A stretch of 64,000 nt of DNA from Arthrobacter sp. MMS18-M83. Its GTDB lineage: Bacteria > Actinomycetota > Actinomycetes > Actinomycetales > Micrococcaceae. Every line of letters starts with the position of its first letter. Position 1 is the stretch's first letter. The translations under genes were made by a program, and so were the position numbers. The notes beneath the pieces are model-generated. The model searched no databases. It saw only the letters and a list, made by a program, of their open reading frames with translations, and was not told where the DNA came from. Of this stretch, positions 45,086 to 54,870 are shown piece by piece. The DNA lies in contig NZ_CP113343.1 of NCBI RefSeq assembly GCF_026683955.1, positions 806,001 through 870,000 of the forward strand, read 5' to 3'.

Positions 45086-46108
45086 ATGACTACCTTCGTT
45101 TCCATCCCTGGCGATCTCCAGGCTCGCTACTCCCGAACAGCGGAGGGGCGGGCATGGCTCTCAGGGCTGCCCGGATTGATCAACAGCAGCTTGGAGCGTT
45201 GGCAGTTGTCCGTTGACCTGGAACCCGGGGTGGAACCATGGAACGGCCACGGCGGCATCGTCATTCCGGTCATCTACAACGGCGCCCGTTCGGTGCTCAA
45301 AATAGCGTTCCCGCACGCGGAGGCACTTGTTGAACGGCACGCGCTGGCCCTCTGGGGCGGTACCGGGGCGGTAAAGCTGCACGACGCCGATGCGGCGTCC
45401 TGCGCGATGGTACTGGAGCGGCTCGACGCTGACCGCTGGCTGTACAGCGCCCCGATGGACGAAGCCCGCGACGTCTGGGGAACGCTCCTGAGGGAACTCA
45501 GCATCGAACCGGACGAGCGGCCCGAGTGGAAAGCGTTCGAGCACATCGCCGCACGGGCCGAGCGTTGGAGCGATGAGTTGCCCGCGGACTGGGAGCAACT
45601 CGGCCAACCCTTCCCCCGCTGGCTCCTGGAAGCCGCGCTTGAGGTGTGCCAGACGCGGGGCGCTGTTGGACGCCGCGCAGGCAGGGACGTCCTGGTGCAT
45701 TGCGATCTGCATTTCATGAACATCCTCCCGCATCCCGACAGCCACCAGTCCGTCAGGAAACGCAGATACGTAGCCATCGATCCCCAGCCGATGGTCGGGG
45801 AGGCAGAGTTCGCCGTCGCCCCGATCCTGTGGAACCGTATCCGGGATCTCTCCAGAACGGCTCCGGAACTTGCGCTCCTTGAGCGCTGCGCAGATTTCAG
45901 CAGCGCGGCGGGCTTGGACGGCGAAGCAGCCCGGGAATGGAGCCTGGTCCGCGAGGTCGAAAACGCCCTGTGGTATGCCGGAAAGCCACGGCATGAAGGC
46001 GATCTGGCCCGCTCCTTGTGGGTTGCCAGCACCCTCGCGGGGCGGCCCCTCGACGGGCTACCCGCCGCGCACGACCTGCCCGAACCAGGCCTGGCTGGAT
46101 CCGATTAG
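45086..46108 (+). CDS. APH(6)-like aminoglycoside/hydroxyurea phosphotransferase
   Basis: 340 aa. Resembles the streptomycin 6-kinase/hydroxyurea kinase family: GLINSSLERWQLSVDLEPG at the start, ALWGGTGAVKLHDAD, the Brenner-type loop VLVHCDLHFMNIL and the Mg-binding IDPQPMVGEAEFAVAP. The family includes many chromosomal members without proven resistance. A TAGGCT hexamer 7 nt upstream supports ATG 45086 over the longer frame. The gene is a candidate intrinsic resistance or detoxification kinase; substrate unknown. Confidence 0.85.
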   Translation: MTTFVSIPGDLQARYSRTAEGRAWLSGLPGLINSSLERWQLSVDLEPGVEPWNGHGGIVIPVIYNGARSVLKIAFPHAEALVERHALALWGGTGAVKLHDADAASCAMVLERLDADRWLYSAPMDEARDVWGTLLRELSIEPDERPEWKAFEHIAARAERWSDELPADWEQLGQPFPRWLLEAALEVCQTRGAVGRRAGRDVLVHCDLHFMNILPHPDSHQSVRKRRYVAIDPQPMVGEAEFAVAPILWNRIRDLSRTAPELALLERCADFSSAAGLDGEAAREWSLVREVENALWYAGKPRHEGDLARSLWVASTLAGRPLDGLPAAHDLPEPGLAGSD

Positions 46109-46165
46109 GGTCTTGCGGCTCATGAGGGCTCTGGGCAAAGAGGGCTCTGCGCCAAACCACCGCGC

Positions 46166-47551
46166 TCAGGCTGTTGCCTCCAACGCATTCTCGATGGCTT
46201 GCACGGCAATATCCAGGTCCGCCGAATCCGTGGACCAGTTGGTGACCGAAACGCGCAGGATGTCCCGGCCTTTCCATCGCGAACCGGACATCCAGACTCT
46301 CCCGTCGGCCATGATGAAGTCCGTGACGGCCCGAGTCCTCTCGTCTGAACCGAAGGCCAGGGACAATTGCGTGAACACGACGTCGTTGAGCACTTCCACG
46401 CCCGGCATTTCCGCAAGCCGCCGGGCCAACTCCGCAGCACATTCCGCACGTCCTGCGACAAGCTGCCGCACGCCGTCGCCACCCAAGGAACGCAATGTCG
46501 CCCACACCGGCACTCCCCTGGCCCGGCGGGAAAGCTCGGGGACTTTTTCCATGGGGTCTCCGGGGCCGTGATCGTCCTGGATGAGGTATTCGGCGTGCAT
46601 GCCGATGGCCGATCGAAGGGCGGCAACGTCGCGCACCACCACAATTCCGGCGTCGTAGGGCACGTTGAGGGTCTTGTGGGCATCGGTCCCCCAGGAGTCA
46701 GCCAACTCAACCCCCTCGACCAGGTGCCGTAGTCCAGGTACGGCCGCTGCCCACAGGCCGAAGGCGCCGTCAACGTGGACCCACGCGCCGTACTCCTTGG
46801 AAACCGAGATCGCCTCGGGGAAAGGATCGAAGGCTCCCGAGTGGAGGTTTCCGGCTTGGAGGCACACAATCGCGGGACCGGAGCCGGCCTCCAGCGCGGC
46901 CCTGAGCGCGGCAGGATCGATCCGTCCTTGGCCGTCGGCGCGGACAACTTCAGGAGTCCCCAATCCCAGGAAGCGCAATGCCATGTCGAGGCTCTCGTGC
47001 CGCTCGGCTCCTACGAGGACCCGCAGTTTCGGTGCGCCTTGGAGTCCTCCGACATTGATGTCCCACCCGGCTGTGGTCAGCTGGCGCCAGCGGGCCGCGG
47101 CGAGTGCCGTGAAATTGGCCATGCTCGCCCCGGTGGCGAATCCGACGTCGGACCCTTCCGGAAGGCCGAGCAGTTCTAGCAGCCAGTGCCCGGCGGCCTC
47201 CTCGATTCCGGCTGTGGCGGGTGTGGCGAAACGCAGCCCGGTGTTCTGGTCCCAGGCGGAGACCATCCAGTCCGCCGCCATGGCCGCCGGAACCGTACCG
47301 CCGATGACCCAACCGAAAAAGCGCCCCGACTGCATCGCCATGAGCCCCGGTTCGGCGTGCTCGGCGAGGAAATCGATGACCGCGGCCGGGTCCAGTCCAC
47401 TGGCGGGAAGGGGGCCGCCGAAGATCGCGGTGACGTCATCGGCGGTGTTGCTTGGCCGCACGGGCCTCCCAGGCAGGGCCCTCAACCACTCCCGGGTGTG
47501 CTCCCATGCACGTTCGAGAGCCTGCTCATACCCGCTGGAATCGACCCACAT
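46166..47551 (-). CDS. PLP-dependent group II decarboxylase-like protein
   Basis: 461 aa. Blocks: FGWVIGGTVPAAMAADWMVSAWDQN, GFATGASMANFTALAAARW, HVDGAFGLWAAA, and the Schiff-base Lys in SWGTDAHKTLNVPYDAG. This is the aromatic-L-amino-acid/glutamate decarboxylase family, which also contains aldehyde synthases and transaminase-like members, so the substrate is open. TAGCAT lies 6 nt before ATG 47551. Converges on the kinase gene; TauE follows upstream on the same strand after about 56 bp. Confidence 0.88.
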   Translation of the reverse strand: MWVDSSGYEQALERAWEHTREWLRALPGRPVRPSNTADDVTAIFGGPLPASGLDPAAVIDFLAEHAEPGLMAMQSGRFFGWVIGGTVPAAMAADWMVSAWDQNTGLRFATPATAGIEEAAGHWLLELLGLPEGSDVGFATGASMANFTALAAARWRQLTTAGWDINVGGLQGAPKLRVLVGAERHESLDMALRFLGLGTPEVVRADGQGRIDPAALRAALEAGSGPAIVCLQAGNLHSGAFDPFPEAISVSKEYGAWVHVDGAFGLWAAAVPGLRHLVEGVELADSWGTDAHKTLNVPYDAGIVVVRDVAALRSAIGMHAEYLIQDDHGPGDPMEKVPELSRRARGVPVWATLRSLGGDGVRQLVAGRAECAAELARRLAEMPGVEVLNDVVFTQLSLAFGSDERTRAVTDFIMADGRVWMSGSRWKGRDILRVSVTNWSTDSADLDIAVQAIENALEATA

Positions 47552-47557
47552 GAGTGC

Positions 47558-47563
47558 ATGCTA
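47558..47563 (-). promoter_or_regulatory. Putative -10 of leaderless decarboxylase gene
   Basis: TAGCAT on the minus strand, 6 nt before the ATG at 47551. Confidence 0.4.
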
Positions 47564-47607
47564 CGCCCGAGGCTTCCCTCCGGCCATCGCTGGCGACATC
47601 CGGGGCG

Positions 47608-48405
47608 CTACTTGGCGAAGTTGTCGTTCCAGACGTCCATGCCGAGTTTGATGATCAACGCGCCGACAACGATCAGGAACACGATCCGCACAAAGGCGCT
47701 GCCCTGTTTCGCGGCGGTCCGGGCTCCCAGGTAGCCGCCGGCCATGTTGGACAGGCCGAGCACAGCGCCAACGCCCCACAGCAACGATCCGTGCGGCAGG
47801 AAGAACAACAGGGCACCGGCGTTCGTGGCCATGTTGACGATCTTCGCCTTGGCGCTGGCCTCCAGGAAGGCATAGCCCATGGCGGAGACGAGGGCGATAA
47901 CAAGGAACGAGCCTGTTCCGGGACCGATCAGGCCGTCGTAGAAACCGATCACTGCACCGATGGCGCAGGCCACGACGTAGTGCGTGTGGCCGTCATGACG
48001 CAGCGCTGTCAACTCGCCCGCATTGGGCCGCAGCGCCGTGAAGAGAGCGACGGCGATCAGCGCCACCACGATGATGGGTTTGAAGACACTCGAGGGAAGG
48101 TTGGCCGCCAGGACGGCTCCGCCGAAGCTGCCGGCGAGGGCAATCACCGCCATGGGTATGGCCGTCTTGAGGTCAGGGCCAACCCTGCGGTAATAGGTGA
48201 CGGCACTGGTTGTTGTGCCGAAGATGGAGCCCATCTTGTTGGTGGCCAACGCCTGGACCGGGGTGATCCCTGGAACCAGGAGCAAGGCGGGGAGCTGGAT
48301 CAGTCCCCCGCCACCCACCACTGCGTCTATCCAACCGGCTGCGAATCCAGCCACCACGATCATGATGAGCGTGGTGAGCTGAACCGACTCGAAGCCGGAG
48401 ATCAC
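47608..48405 (-). CDS. TauE/SafE family membrane transporter
   Basis: 265 aa with about eight hydrophobic segments. Family-type motifs: [24 protein letters not shown] near the start, [22 protein letters not shown], and the mirrored second half [20 protein letters not shown]. These proteins export sulfite, sulfoacetate or other organosulfur anions. ATG 48405 overlaps the proS stop (ATGA), an unusual coupling. No sulfur gene is adjacent apart from the sulfite-oxidase-like enzyme at 20.7 kb. Confidence 0.85.
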   Translation of the reverse strand: MISGFESVQLTTLIMIVVAGFAAGWIDAVVGGGGLIQLPALLLVPGITPVQALATNKMGSIFGTTTSAVTYYRRVGPDLKTAIPMAVIALAGSFGGAVLAANLPSSVFKPIIVVALIAVALFTALRPNAGELTALRHDGHTHYVVACAIGAVIGFYDGLIGPGTGSFLVIALVSAMGYAFLEASAKAKIVNMATNAGALLFFLPHGSLLWGVGAVLGLSNMAGGYLGARTAAKQGSAFVRIVFLIVVGALIIKLGMDVWNDNFAK

Positions 48406-50213
48406 TTCTGGCGTACGGCGTTGACCACGTAGTCGGCAGCCTTCTCGACCGCCACGTTTTCGGCCTCACCGGTGCGACGGTCCTTGATCTCCACAACACC
48501 GTCCACCAAGCCACGGCCGACTGCCACGATGGTGGGTACGCCCACGAGCTCCGCGTCACCGAACTTCACGCCTGGGGAAACCTTGGGGCGGTCGTCGTAA
48601 ATCACGTCGAGGCCGGCAGCCTCGAGTTCGGCCGAGAGCTTCTCGGCTGCTGCGAAGATTTCCTCACCGCGTCCGACGGCGACCACGTGGACGTCCGCCG
48701 GGGCTACCGAGCGCGGCCAGATCAAGCCACGGTCGTCGTTGTTGGCCTCGGCCAGCGCAGCCACGGCACGGGTCACGCCGACACCATAGGAGCCCATGGT
48801 GACCACCACCTGCTTGCCGTTCTGGTCCAGGACTTTCAGGTCCAGCGCCTCGGCGTACTTGCGGCCGAGCTGGAAGATGTGTCCCATTTCGATGCCGCGT
48901 GCGGTCTCCAGGGGGCCGGAGCCGTCCGGAGCTTCGTCTCCGGCGCGGACTTCGGTGCATTCGATGACCCCGTCCCAGGTGAAGTCGCGGCCGGCCACGA
49001 GACCGAAGACGTGCTTCCCGTCCTTGTTCGCTCCGGTGACCCAGCTGGTGCCGGAGACGATCCGAGGATCCACCAGGAAGAGCAGCTTGGACGTGCCTTC
49101 GAGTCCCAGTACGGCTTCGCCGAGCGCCGGTCCGGGGCCGATGTAGCCCTTGACGAGTTCCGGGATCTTCTTGAGGTCTTCCTCGTTGGCCGCTTCCAGT
49201 CCGATCTCTCCGGCGATAGGCAGGAAGGAACCGATATTGGCTTCGACGCGCTTGAGGTCCACGGCGCGGTCGCCGGGAACACCGATGACCACAATCTGGC
49301 GCTCGCCGGTGGGCAGCGTCACGGCGAGGACCACGTTCTTGAGGGTGTCCGCGGCAGTCCAGGCGCCGCCGTCGGAATCGCTGCGGGGAGCGAGCTGGTT
49401 GGCAGCTGTTACGAGGGTTTCGATGGTGGGTGTGTCCGGAGTGTCCAGGACGCGTGCAGCGGGGGCGTTGCTGAAGTCGATCTCTGGCGGGGCCACCGTG
49501 GTCACAGCTTCGACGTTGGCCGCGTAACCGCCGGCCGAGCGCACGAAGGTGTCCTCGCCGATCTCGGTCGGGTGCAGGAATTCCTCGCTTTTGGATCCGC
49601 CCATGGCGCCGGCCGTCGCGGCAACAGGGATCACCTCGAGTCCAAGGCGCTCGAAGATTTTCAGGTACGCCCCGCGGTGGGCGGCGTAGCTGGCGTCCAG
49701 GCCGGCGTCGTCGACGTCGAAGGAGTAGGAGTCCTTCATGATGAATTCACGGCCTCGGAGGAGGCCTGCCCGGGGGCGTGCTTCGTCGCGGTACTTGTTC
49801 TGGATCTGGTACAGGCTCAACGGCAGGTCCTTGTACGAGGAGTACAAGTCCTTGACCAGGAGGGTGAACATTTCCTCGTGCGTGGGGGCGAGCAGGTAGT
49901 CGGCACCCTTGCGGTCCTGGAGGCGGAACAGCCCCTCGCCGTATTCGGTCCAGCGGTTGGTGGCTTCGTACGGTTCGCGCGGCAGCAGCGCCGGGAAGTG
50001 GACTTCCTGGGCGCCAATGGCTGCCATTTCCTCGCGGATGATTGCCTCGACCTTGCGCAGGACGCTCAATCCCAAAGGCAGCCACGTGTAGATGCCCGGT
50101 GCGGCCCGGCGGATGTAGCCGGCGCGGACAAGAAGCCTATGGCTGGCGACTTCGGCGTCGACGGGATCTTCACGCAGGGTGCGCAGGAATAGCTGGGAGA
50201 GGCGAAGGACCAC
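48402..50213 (-). CDS. proS: Prolyl-tRNA synthetase
   Basis: 603 aa, bacterial class II type. Motif 1 region [27 protein letters not shown]; motif 2 [24 protein letters not shown]; editing (INS) domain about 230-400; motif 3 [17 protein letters not shown]-terminal anticodon-binding domain ending YVVNAVRQK. The start is GTG 50213, with weak upstream Shine-Dalgarno. Followed by the TauE gene in an ATGA overlap. 353 bp separate it from the divergent ABC operon. Confidence 0.97.
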   Translation of the reverse strand: MVLRLSQLFLRTLREDPVDAEVASHRLLVRAGYIRRAAPGIYTWLPLGLSVLRKVEAIIREEMAAIGAQEVHFPALLPREPYEATNRWTEYGEGLFRLQDRKGADYLLAPTHEEMFTLLVKDLYSSYKDLPLSLYQIQNKYRDEARPRAGLLRGREFIMKDSYSFDVDDAGLDASYAAHRGAYLKIFERLGLEVIPVAATAGAMGGSKSEEFLHPTEIGEDTFVRSAGGYAANVEAVTTVAPPEIDFSNAPAARVLDTPDTPTIETLVTAANQLAPRSDSDGGAWTAADTLKNVVLAVTLPTGERQIVVIGVPGDRAVDLKRVEANIGSFLPIAGEIGLEAANEEDLKKIPELVKGYIGPGPALGEAVLGLEGTSKLLFLVDPRIVSGTSWVTGANKDGKHVFGLVAGRDFTWDGVIECTEVRAGDEAPDGSGPLETARGIEMGHIFQLGRKYAEALDLKVLDQNGKQVVVTMGSYGVGVTRAVAALAEANNDDRGLIWPRSVAPADVHVVAVGRGEEIFAAAEKLSAELEAAGLDVIYDDRPKVSPGVKFGDAELVGVPTIVAVGRGLVDGVVEIKDRRTGEAENVAVEKAADYVVNAVRQK

Positions 50214-50345
50214 GGGTCAGAATCCGTTTCTATGGCAAGAGCTGGCAAAATCTACTGCGTACTAATCTACCGGCTTACAGCCGGGCCACTCGCCCGGCCC
50301 CTCCCCCGGGTCCCTTCCCGAAATCAGAATCCTGCCCAACGCAGA

Positions 50346-50415
50346 TGAGCCACGCCATGGTGGGTGGAAGCCCCTGGCCGCTGGGCGGCTGGTCATCCTG
50401 CCATGGCGTGGCTCA
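50346..50415. repeat. Long-looped inverted repeat between proS and the ABC operon
   Basis: TGAGCCACGCCATGG (50346-50360) and CCATGGCGTGGCTCA (50401-50415) are perfect 15-bp arms around a 40-nt loop. No T-run follows on either side. Too far from proS and the ABC start to be a simple operator of either; function unknown. Confidence 0.6.
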
Positions 50416-50497
50416 GCGGCTGGTCGGCCGCAGGCGCTGGTCTGAACATATGTGATCGCGGACACTTAATTCAAGGGCTTGGACTAATCAATATTTG

Positions 50498-50526
50498 TTG
50501 ACCGGGACTGGTACCGGGACTACCTT
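50498..50526 (+). promoter_or_regulatory. Promoter of the ABC-TetR operon
   Basis: TTGACC, 17-nt spacer, TACCTT. The -35 is near consensus; the -10 keeps the key T, A and final T. Its end overlaps the operator palindrome. Confidence 0.6.
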
Positions 50527-50550
50527 TTATTCATCACCTGATGAATAAAA
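50525..50550 (+). promoter_or_regulatory. Palindromic operator, likely for the TetR at 52106
   Basis: TTTTATTCATC and GATGAATAAAA are perfect 11-bp arms with a 4-nt spacer (ACCT). It overlaps the -10 and the likely start point, 17 bp before the ABC ATG. The operon ends in a TetR gene, so autorepression is the natural reading. Confidence 0.7.
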
Positions 50551-50566
50551 TACCCCGGAGGCGACG

Positions 50567-51358
50567 ATGTCCCATAGCGCATCAGGAAATACCACCCCAG
50601 ACATGCCCCCGGCGGTCAAGGCGGAGGGCCTGCACGTCACCCGCGGCCACAAAAAGATCCTGCGCGGCCTGGACTTCGCCATGGAGCCCGGCCGCATCAC
50701 GGGCTTGCTCGGCCCCTCCGGGAGCGGCAAGACAACCCTCATGCGCGGAATCGTCGGAGTCCAACGGCTCACTTCAGGATCCATAGAAGTGCTGGGCCGT
50801 CTGGCCGGCACACCATCGTTGAGGCACGACGTCGGGTACGTCACCCAAGCGCCGAGTGTGTACACCGACCTCAGCGTCGAAGCGAACGTCAGGTATTTCG
50901 GAGCCATGCACAGCGCCTCGGTCGCGGACACTGCGGAGGCGATTGCCGCCGTCGGGCTCGAAGCACTGGCACGTCGGAAGACTGCAGACCTGTCCGGCGG
51001 TGAATTCAGCCGGGTCTCGCTGGCATGCGCGCTCGTCTCGCACCCCCAGCTGCTGGTCCTCGACGAACCGACGGTTGGCCTGGATCCGGTACTGCGCGCC
51101 GAATTGTGGGAACGGTTTGCCGCGATGGCCGAATCGGGCACCACCCTGCTGGTGTCCAGCCACGTGATGGAGGAAGCCTCGCACTGTTCGTCCCTGCTCT
51201 TGCTTCGCGACGGCCTGCTGCTTGCGCAGCTCAGTCCGGCCGAACTCAGCGAACGTGGCCACAGCAACGACCTGGAAAAGGCCTTCCTGCACATCATCCA
51301 GGAGACGAGCGCCGCTTCGAACCGCCGGAGTGCCAATGAAAGCCAGGTGGCGTCATGA
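50567..51358 (+). CDS. ABC-2 type exporter ATP-binding protein
   Basis: 263 aa, ATG 50567 with GGAGG about 7 nt upstream. Walker A GPSGSGKTT, Q-loop YVTQAPSVYTDLS, signature LSGGEFSRVSLA, Walker B LLVLDEPTVGLDP, H-loop LLVSSHVMEEA. Arrangement and length fit DrrA/CcmA-like drug or lipid exporters. The permease gene follows with an ATGA overlap, then the TetR gene. Repression by that TetR is expected from the operator upstream. Confidence 0.93.
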   Translation: MSHSASGNTTPDMPPAVKAEGLHVTRGHKKILRGLDFAMEPGRITGLLGPSGSGKTTLMRGIVGVQRLTSGSIEVLGRLAGTPSLRHDVGYVTQAPSVYTDLSVEANVRYFGAMHSASVADTAEAIAAVGLEALARRKTADLSGGEFSRVSLACALVSHPQLLVLDEPTVGLDPVLRAELWERFAAMAESGTTLLVSSHVMEEASHCSSLLLLRDGLLLAQLSPAELSERGHSNDLEKAFLHIIQETSAASNRRSANESQVAS

Positions 51359-52109
51359 ATCCGCGGATGATGTTTGCCACGACCAGGCGGGTTTTAGAAC
51401 AACTGCGGCATGACCACCGCAGCGTCGCGCTCATCATGGTGGTTCCCGCCCTGCTGCTCACCGGCGTCTACTATCTCTTCGAGAACGAAACCTTGCCGCC
51501 CGGATTCCCCGGACCTTTGACCGCGTGGGACTCATGATGCTGGCCATCTTCCCGTTCGTGGTGATGTTCCTGGTCACGTCGATCACGATGTTGCGTGAGA
51601 GGACCTCGGGGACGCTCGAACGGCTCCTCACGACGCCGATCCACAAGGCCGATCTCCTGTTCGGCTACGCGTTGGCGTTCTCGATCATGGCCGCACTCCA
51701 ATCGCTTGTAGCCACGGCGGTGGCCTATTGGATCTTCAATCTGGATATCAAGGGGAGTCCCGGTTATGTGGTGTTGATCGCCGTCATCAACGCTGTGCTG
51801 GGGGTCGCCCTGGGCCTGCTGTGCTCGGCCTTTGCCCGGACCGAATTCCAAGCAGTCCAGTTCATGCCAGTAGTGGTGATCCCGCAGATCCTGTTGTGCG
51901 GGCTCTTCGTCGCCCGGGACCACATGAACGGCCTCCTGGAGGGCATTTCGAACGTGCTGCCGCTGACGTTTTCGGTTGATGCGCTCCAACAGATCGCCGG
52001 CAACGCCGAGGCGACCCAGGCCATGTGGCAGGATGCAGGGATCATGGCGGCGATTGTGGTGGGAGTTTTGGTCCTGGCTTCGTTTACCCTCCGACGGCGG
52101 ACCTCATGA
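51355..52109 (+). pseudogene. ABC-2 permease, frameshifted
   Basis: The ATG at 51355 overlaps the ATPase stop. Frame one gives a basic N-terminus and first membrane helix (VALIMVVPALLLTGVYYLF), then stops after LTAWDS at 51537. A second frame (from 51525) continues with the rest of an ABC-2 permease: VGLMMLAIFPFVVMFLVTSI, RERTSGTLERLLTTP and five more membrane segments. One missing base near 51514-51518 would read PxFDRVGLMML and give about 251 aa, the usual length. Broken in this sequence unless it is an assembly indel. The 3' end overlaps tetR. Confidence 0.85.
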
Positions 52110-52723
52110 GCGACGCGTTGCCTCCCCTACGGCGGGGACGCCGCGGCGGCGGCAGCGACTCGCGCGAACTGATCCTGGCGACGGCCCGCCGGCTATTCGC
52201 CGAGCATGGTTTCGACGGCACAAGCCTTCGGCAAGTGGCCCGCGAAGCAGAGGTGGACCCGGCCATGGTCCACCATTTCTTCAAGGGGAAAGACGAACTC
52301 TTCGCCCAGAGCGTGGAGCTCCCGGCGGATCCTGCGGAGGTGCTTGCCGGCGTCGAATCACTGGATCCGGCGCAGCGTTCGGAGACGATTGTCCGTGCCG
52401 TGCTGCGGTTGTGGGAAGGCCCGGCACAGCACGGACTCGTGGCGTTCGTCAGGGGAACCATTGGCTCCAAGGCCAAGACCGCCTTGCTGCGGGAGATGGT
52501 TGCCCGGACCATCCTCTCGAGGATCACATCCGGACTTTCCGGCTCTCACGAAGAGGCCAGGATGCGCGGAAACCTTGTTGCCACGCAGATGGTGGGGCTC
52601 ATGCTGATGCGCTACGTAGTCCGGCTCGAACCACTGGCTTCGGCCTCGCAGGACGAGGTGGTGCGGCTCGTGGCGCCGAACGTCCAGCACTACCTCACAG
52701 GCGAACTCGATCTCCCCAAGTGA
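52106..52723 (+). CDS. TetR family repressor of the ABC operon
   Basis: 205 aa from ATG 52106, overlapping the permease stop (ATGA). N-terminal HTH: ELILATARRLFAEHGFDGTSLRQVAREAEVDPAMVHHFFKGKDELF. The C-terminal ligand domain (VRGTIGSKAKTALLREMVARTI) resembles the group that controls multidrug or lipid export. Probable target: the palindrome at 50525-50550. The tail lies beside a hairpin shared with the convergent GNAT gene. Confidence 0.9.
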   Translation: MSDALPPLRRGRRGGGSDSRELILATARRLFAEHGFDGTSLRQVAREAEVDPAMVHHFFKGKDELFAQSVELPADPAEVLAGVESLDPAQRSETIVRAVLRLWEGPAQHGLVAFVRGTIGSKAKTALLREMVARTILSRITSGLSGSHEEARMRGNLVATQMVGLMLMRYVVRLEPLASASQDEVVRLVAPNVQHYLTGELDLPK

Positions 52724-52772
52724 CTCGCAGTTGTTGTCGTCATCAGGGCTCATAACGACAACTACTGCGAGT
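52723..52772. terminator. Bidirectional hairpin between tetR and the GNAT gene
   Basis: 18-bp arms (52723-52740, 52755-52772; one mismatch) with ACTCGCAGT and ACTGCGAGT at the ends and a 14-nt loop. The first base is the last base of the tetR stop codon. It ends 13 bp from the convergent GNAT stop. The same ACTCGCAGTTGTTGTCGT-type arm may be a genome-repeated element. Confidence 0.65.
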
Positions 52773-52784
52773 TAGTTGGGCCGG

Positions 52785-53684
52785 TCAGTACAGAACAGTG
52801 GCGAAGGTTCCGAGCCGTTGGAAACCGACCCGCTCATACGTCGCGCGCGCCCTGGTGTTGTATTCGTTGACGTACAGGCTTGTGATTGGCGCGAACTTCT
52901 GGGCCAGGACAACCACGCCAGCCATGTACCCGGCGCTGAGTCCTTGGCCGCGGAACTCGGGGTTCATCCAGACGCCTTGGACCTGAGTTGCCTGCGCCGT
53001 GACGGCACCGAGTTCGGCTTTGAACTTCACGGTTCCACCGTCGATGTGCACCAAGGAATGGCCTTGCCGGATCAGCCCGGCCACCCGGCGGCTGTAGAAG
53101 TCTTCGCTCCCCAGAAAGGGCGAATAACCCACTTCTTCTTCGAACATGGCCGCACAAGCGGGCAGAATGCGGTCAAAGTCGGCGATGTCTCCAAAACAGA
53201 GCTGCGGGTTGGCTTGGACAGCGGGCGGGCCCGATATTGCCAGAAGCGGCTGGTCGGCGCGAACCTCGTGAGCGAAATGACCCAGTTGCTCCAACCGGGA
53301 GTGAAGTGCCAGCACGGACTCCGCGGGCCCGAAGATGGAGGCATAGCGACGGCCCGCCCGGTGCGCAGCTGAGGCGACGCGGGCAGCCAATTCCGGGTCG
53401 AGCTGCACCGGAACCAGATTGGCACCGGCCCAGCAGGCACCCACCAGGGTGTCGCCGTCGAACACTCCGAACACGCTCGCGCCGCCGGAAGTAGGGGCGG
53501 CGCTCCCCGACGAGTCAAGGTGCGCCAAAATGAAGACATTCGCTACTGCGTCTTCCATCGCGAGCGCGCGAAGGGACCGGGTGTCGGCGGCGCCGAGCAC
53601 CCGGACGGTGACACCGTCCAGCCCGGTTGCATCTTTACTACGAGACGCTAACCACGGGGCTACCCTTGACAGCACCTTCGCCAT
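52785..53684 (-). CDS. GNAT acetyltransferase with N-terminal DUF4081 domain
   Basis: 299 aa. N-terminal half [20 protein letters not shown] and [22 protein letters not shown] fits DUF4081; the C-terminal half is GNAT with [33 protein letters not shown] (acetyl-CoA loop RGQGLS) and [25 protein letters not shown] 53684 overlaps ispG by 47 bp; GTG 53675 is an alternative. The dxr-rseP-ispG-GNAT order is conserved in mycobacteria. Substrate unknown. Confidence 0.88.
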   Translation of the reverse strand: MAKVLSRVAPWLASRSKDATGLDGVTVRVLGAADTRSLRALAMEDAVANVFILAHLDSSGSAAPTSGGASVFGVFDGDTLVGACWAGANLVPVQLDPELAARVASAAHRAGRRYASIFGPAESVLALHSRLEQLGHFAHEVRADQPLLAISGPPAVQANPQLCFGDIADFDRILPACAAMFEEEVGYSPFLGSEDFYSRRVAGLIRQGHSLVHIDGGTVKFKAELGAVTAQATQVQGVWMNPEFRGQGLSAGYMAGVVVLAQKFAPITSLYVNEYNTRARATYERVGFQRLGTFATVLY

Positions 53685-54804
53685 CGGCCTCCCCCATCTC
53701 TTCAGCGATACGCATGGCCTCTTCGATCAGTGTCTCAACAATCTGGCTCTCGGGAACAGTCTTGATGACTTCACCCCTCACAAAGATCTGCCCCTTGCCG
53801 TTTCCGGAAGCAACGCCCAGATCGGCCTCGCGAGCCTCACCCGGACCGTTCACCACGCAACCCATGACGGCGACGCGAAGCGGAATCTCCATTCCTTCAA
53901 GCCCGGCGGTGACCTGCTCCGCGAGCGTGTAGACGTCCACCTGGGCGCGTCCGCAGGAGGGGCAGGAGACGATTTCCAACTTGCGCGGGCGCAGGTTGAG
54001 GGACTGCAGGATCTGGTTGCCTACCTTGATTTCCTCAACGGGCGGCGCAGACAGGGACACGCGGATGGTGTCCCCGATGCCCCGGGACAGAAGTGCACCG
54101 AAGGCCGTTGCGGACTTAATGGTTCCCTGGAACGCCGGTCCGGCCTCGGTCACGCCAAGGTGCAGGGGCCAGTCGCCCTTTTCGGCAAGCATCTCGTAGG
54201 CCGCCACCATAATCACGGGGTCGTTGTGCTTGACCGAGATCTTGAAATCGTGGAAGCCGTGTTCTTCGAACAGGGAAGCTTCCCAAACTGCCGATTCCAC
54301 GAGGGCTTCCGGTGTGGCTTTGCCGTACTTCTTCAGGATGCCGGGCTCCAGGGAGCCCGCGTTGACGCCGATCCGGATGGAAGTCCCGTGGTCCTTGGCG
54401 GCCTTGGCGATTTCCTTCACCTGGTCGTCGAACTTGCGGATGTTGCCCGGATTGACCCGTACCGCTGCGCAACCGGCCTCGATCGCGGCGAAGACGTATT
54501 TGGGCTGGAAGTGGATGTCCGCGATGACAGGGATCTGCGACTTGCGGGCAATGATCGGCAGCGCCTCGGCGTCATCCGCGGAAGGGCAAGCGACACGCAC
54601 GATGTCACAGCCGGACGCCGTCAGCTCCGCGATCTGCTGCAGCGTGGCGTTGATGTCCGTGGTAGGGGTGGTAGTCATCGATTGCACGCTGATGGGTGAA
54701 TCGGAGCCGACGCCCACCGAACCCACCTTGATCTGGCGGGTCTTGCGGCGGGGCGCGAGAACGGGGGGCGGGGCTGATGGCATTCCCAGGCTGACCGAGG
54801 TCAC
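53638..54804 (-). CDS. ispG: 4-hydroxy-3-methylbut-2-enyl diphosphate synthase
   Basis: Fe-S enzyme of the MEP isoprenoid pathway that converts MEcPP to HMBPP. 388 aa, GTG 54804 with AAGGAG. N-terminal TIM barrel ([29 protein letters not shown]); the C-terminal cluster ligands are in [11 protein letters not shown] and [12 protein letters not shown]. Acts on the product of IspF; DXR, encoded at 56.6 kb, is an earlier enzyme of the same pathway. Confidence 0.97.
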   Translation of the reverse strand: MTSVSLGMPSAPPPVLAPRRKTRQIKVGSVGVGSDSPISVQSMTTTPTTDINATLQQIAELTASGCDIVRVACPSADDAEALPIIARKSQIPVIADIHFQPKYVFAAIEAGCAAVRVNPGNIRKFDDQVKEIAKAAKDHGTSIRIGVNAGSLEPGILKKYGKATPEALVESAVWEASLFEEHGFHDFKISVKHNDPVIMVAAYEMLAEKGDWPLHLGVTEAGPAFQGTIKSATAFGALLSRGIGDTIRVSLSAPPVEEIKVGNQILQSLNLRPRKLEIVSCPSCGRAQVDVYTLAEQVTAGLEGMEIPLRVAVMGCVVNGPGEAREADLGVASGNGKGQIFVRGEVIKTVPESQIVETLIEEAMRIAEEMGEADGEGAVKGSPVVSVS

Positions 54805-54870
54805 GTGGACTCCTTGGGTTGAAGTGGGTGGATCGTGGGGCTGGGTTCCGGGCCCCGTCCGGTCAAGCGG

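Larger units (their letters stand above)
50214..50566. other. proS-ABC divergent intergenic region, no gene
   Basis: 353 bp. Contains the proS leader, a large dyad at 50346-50415 and, next to the ABC gene, a promoter (50498-50526) and a palindromic operator (50525-50550). No protein-coding frame with a ribosome site and no tRNA-like cloverleaf was recognised. Confidence 0.75.

Noticed and set aside
46109..46165. Repeated GAGGGCTCTG between the kinase and decarboxylase genes
   Set aside because: Two short 10-bp direct copies without arms, palindrome or conserved spacing; no function can be supported.
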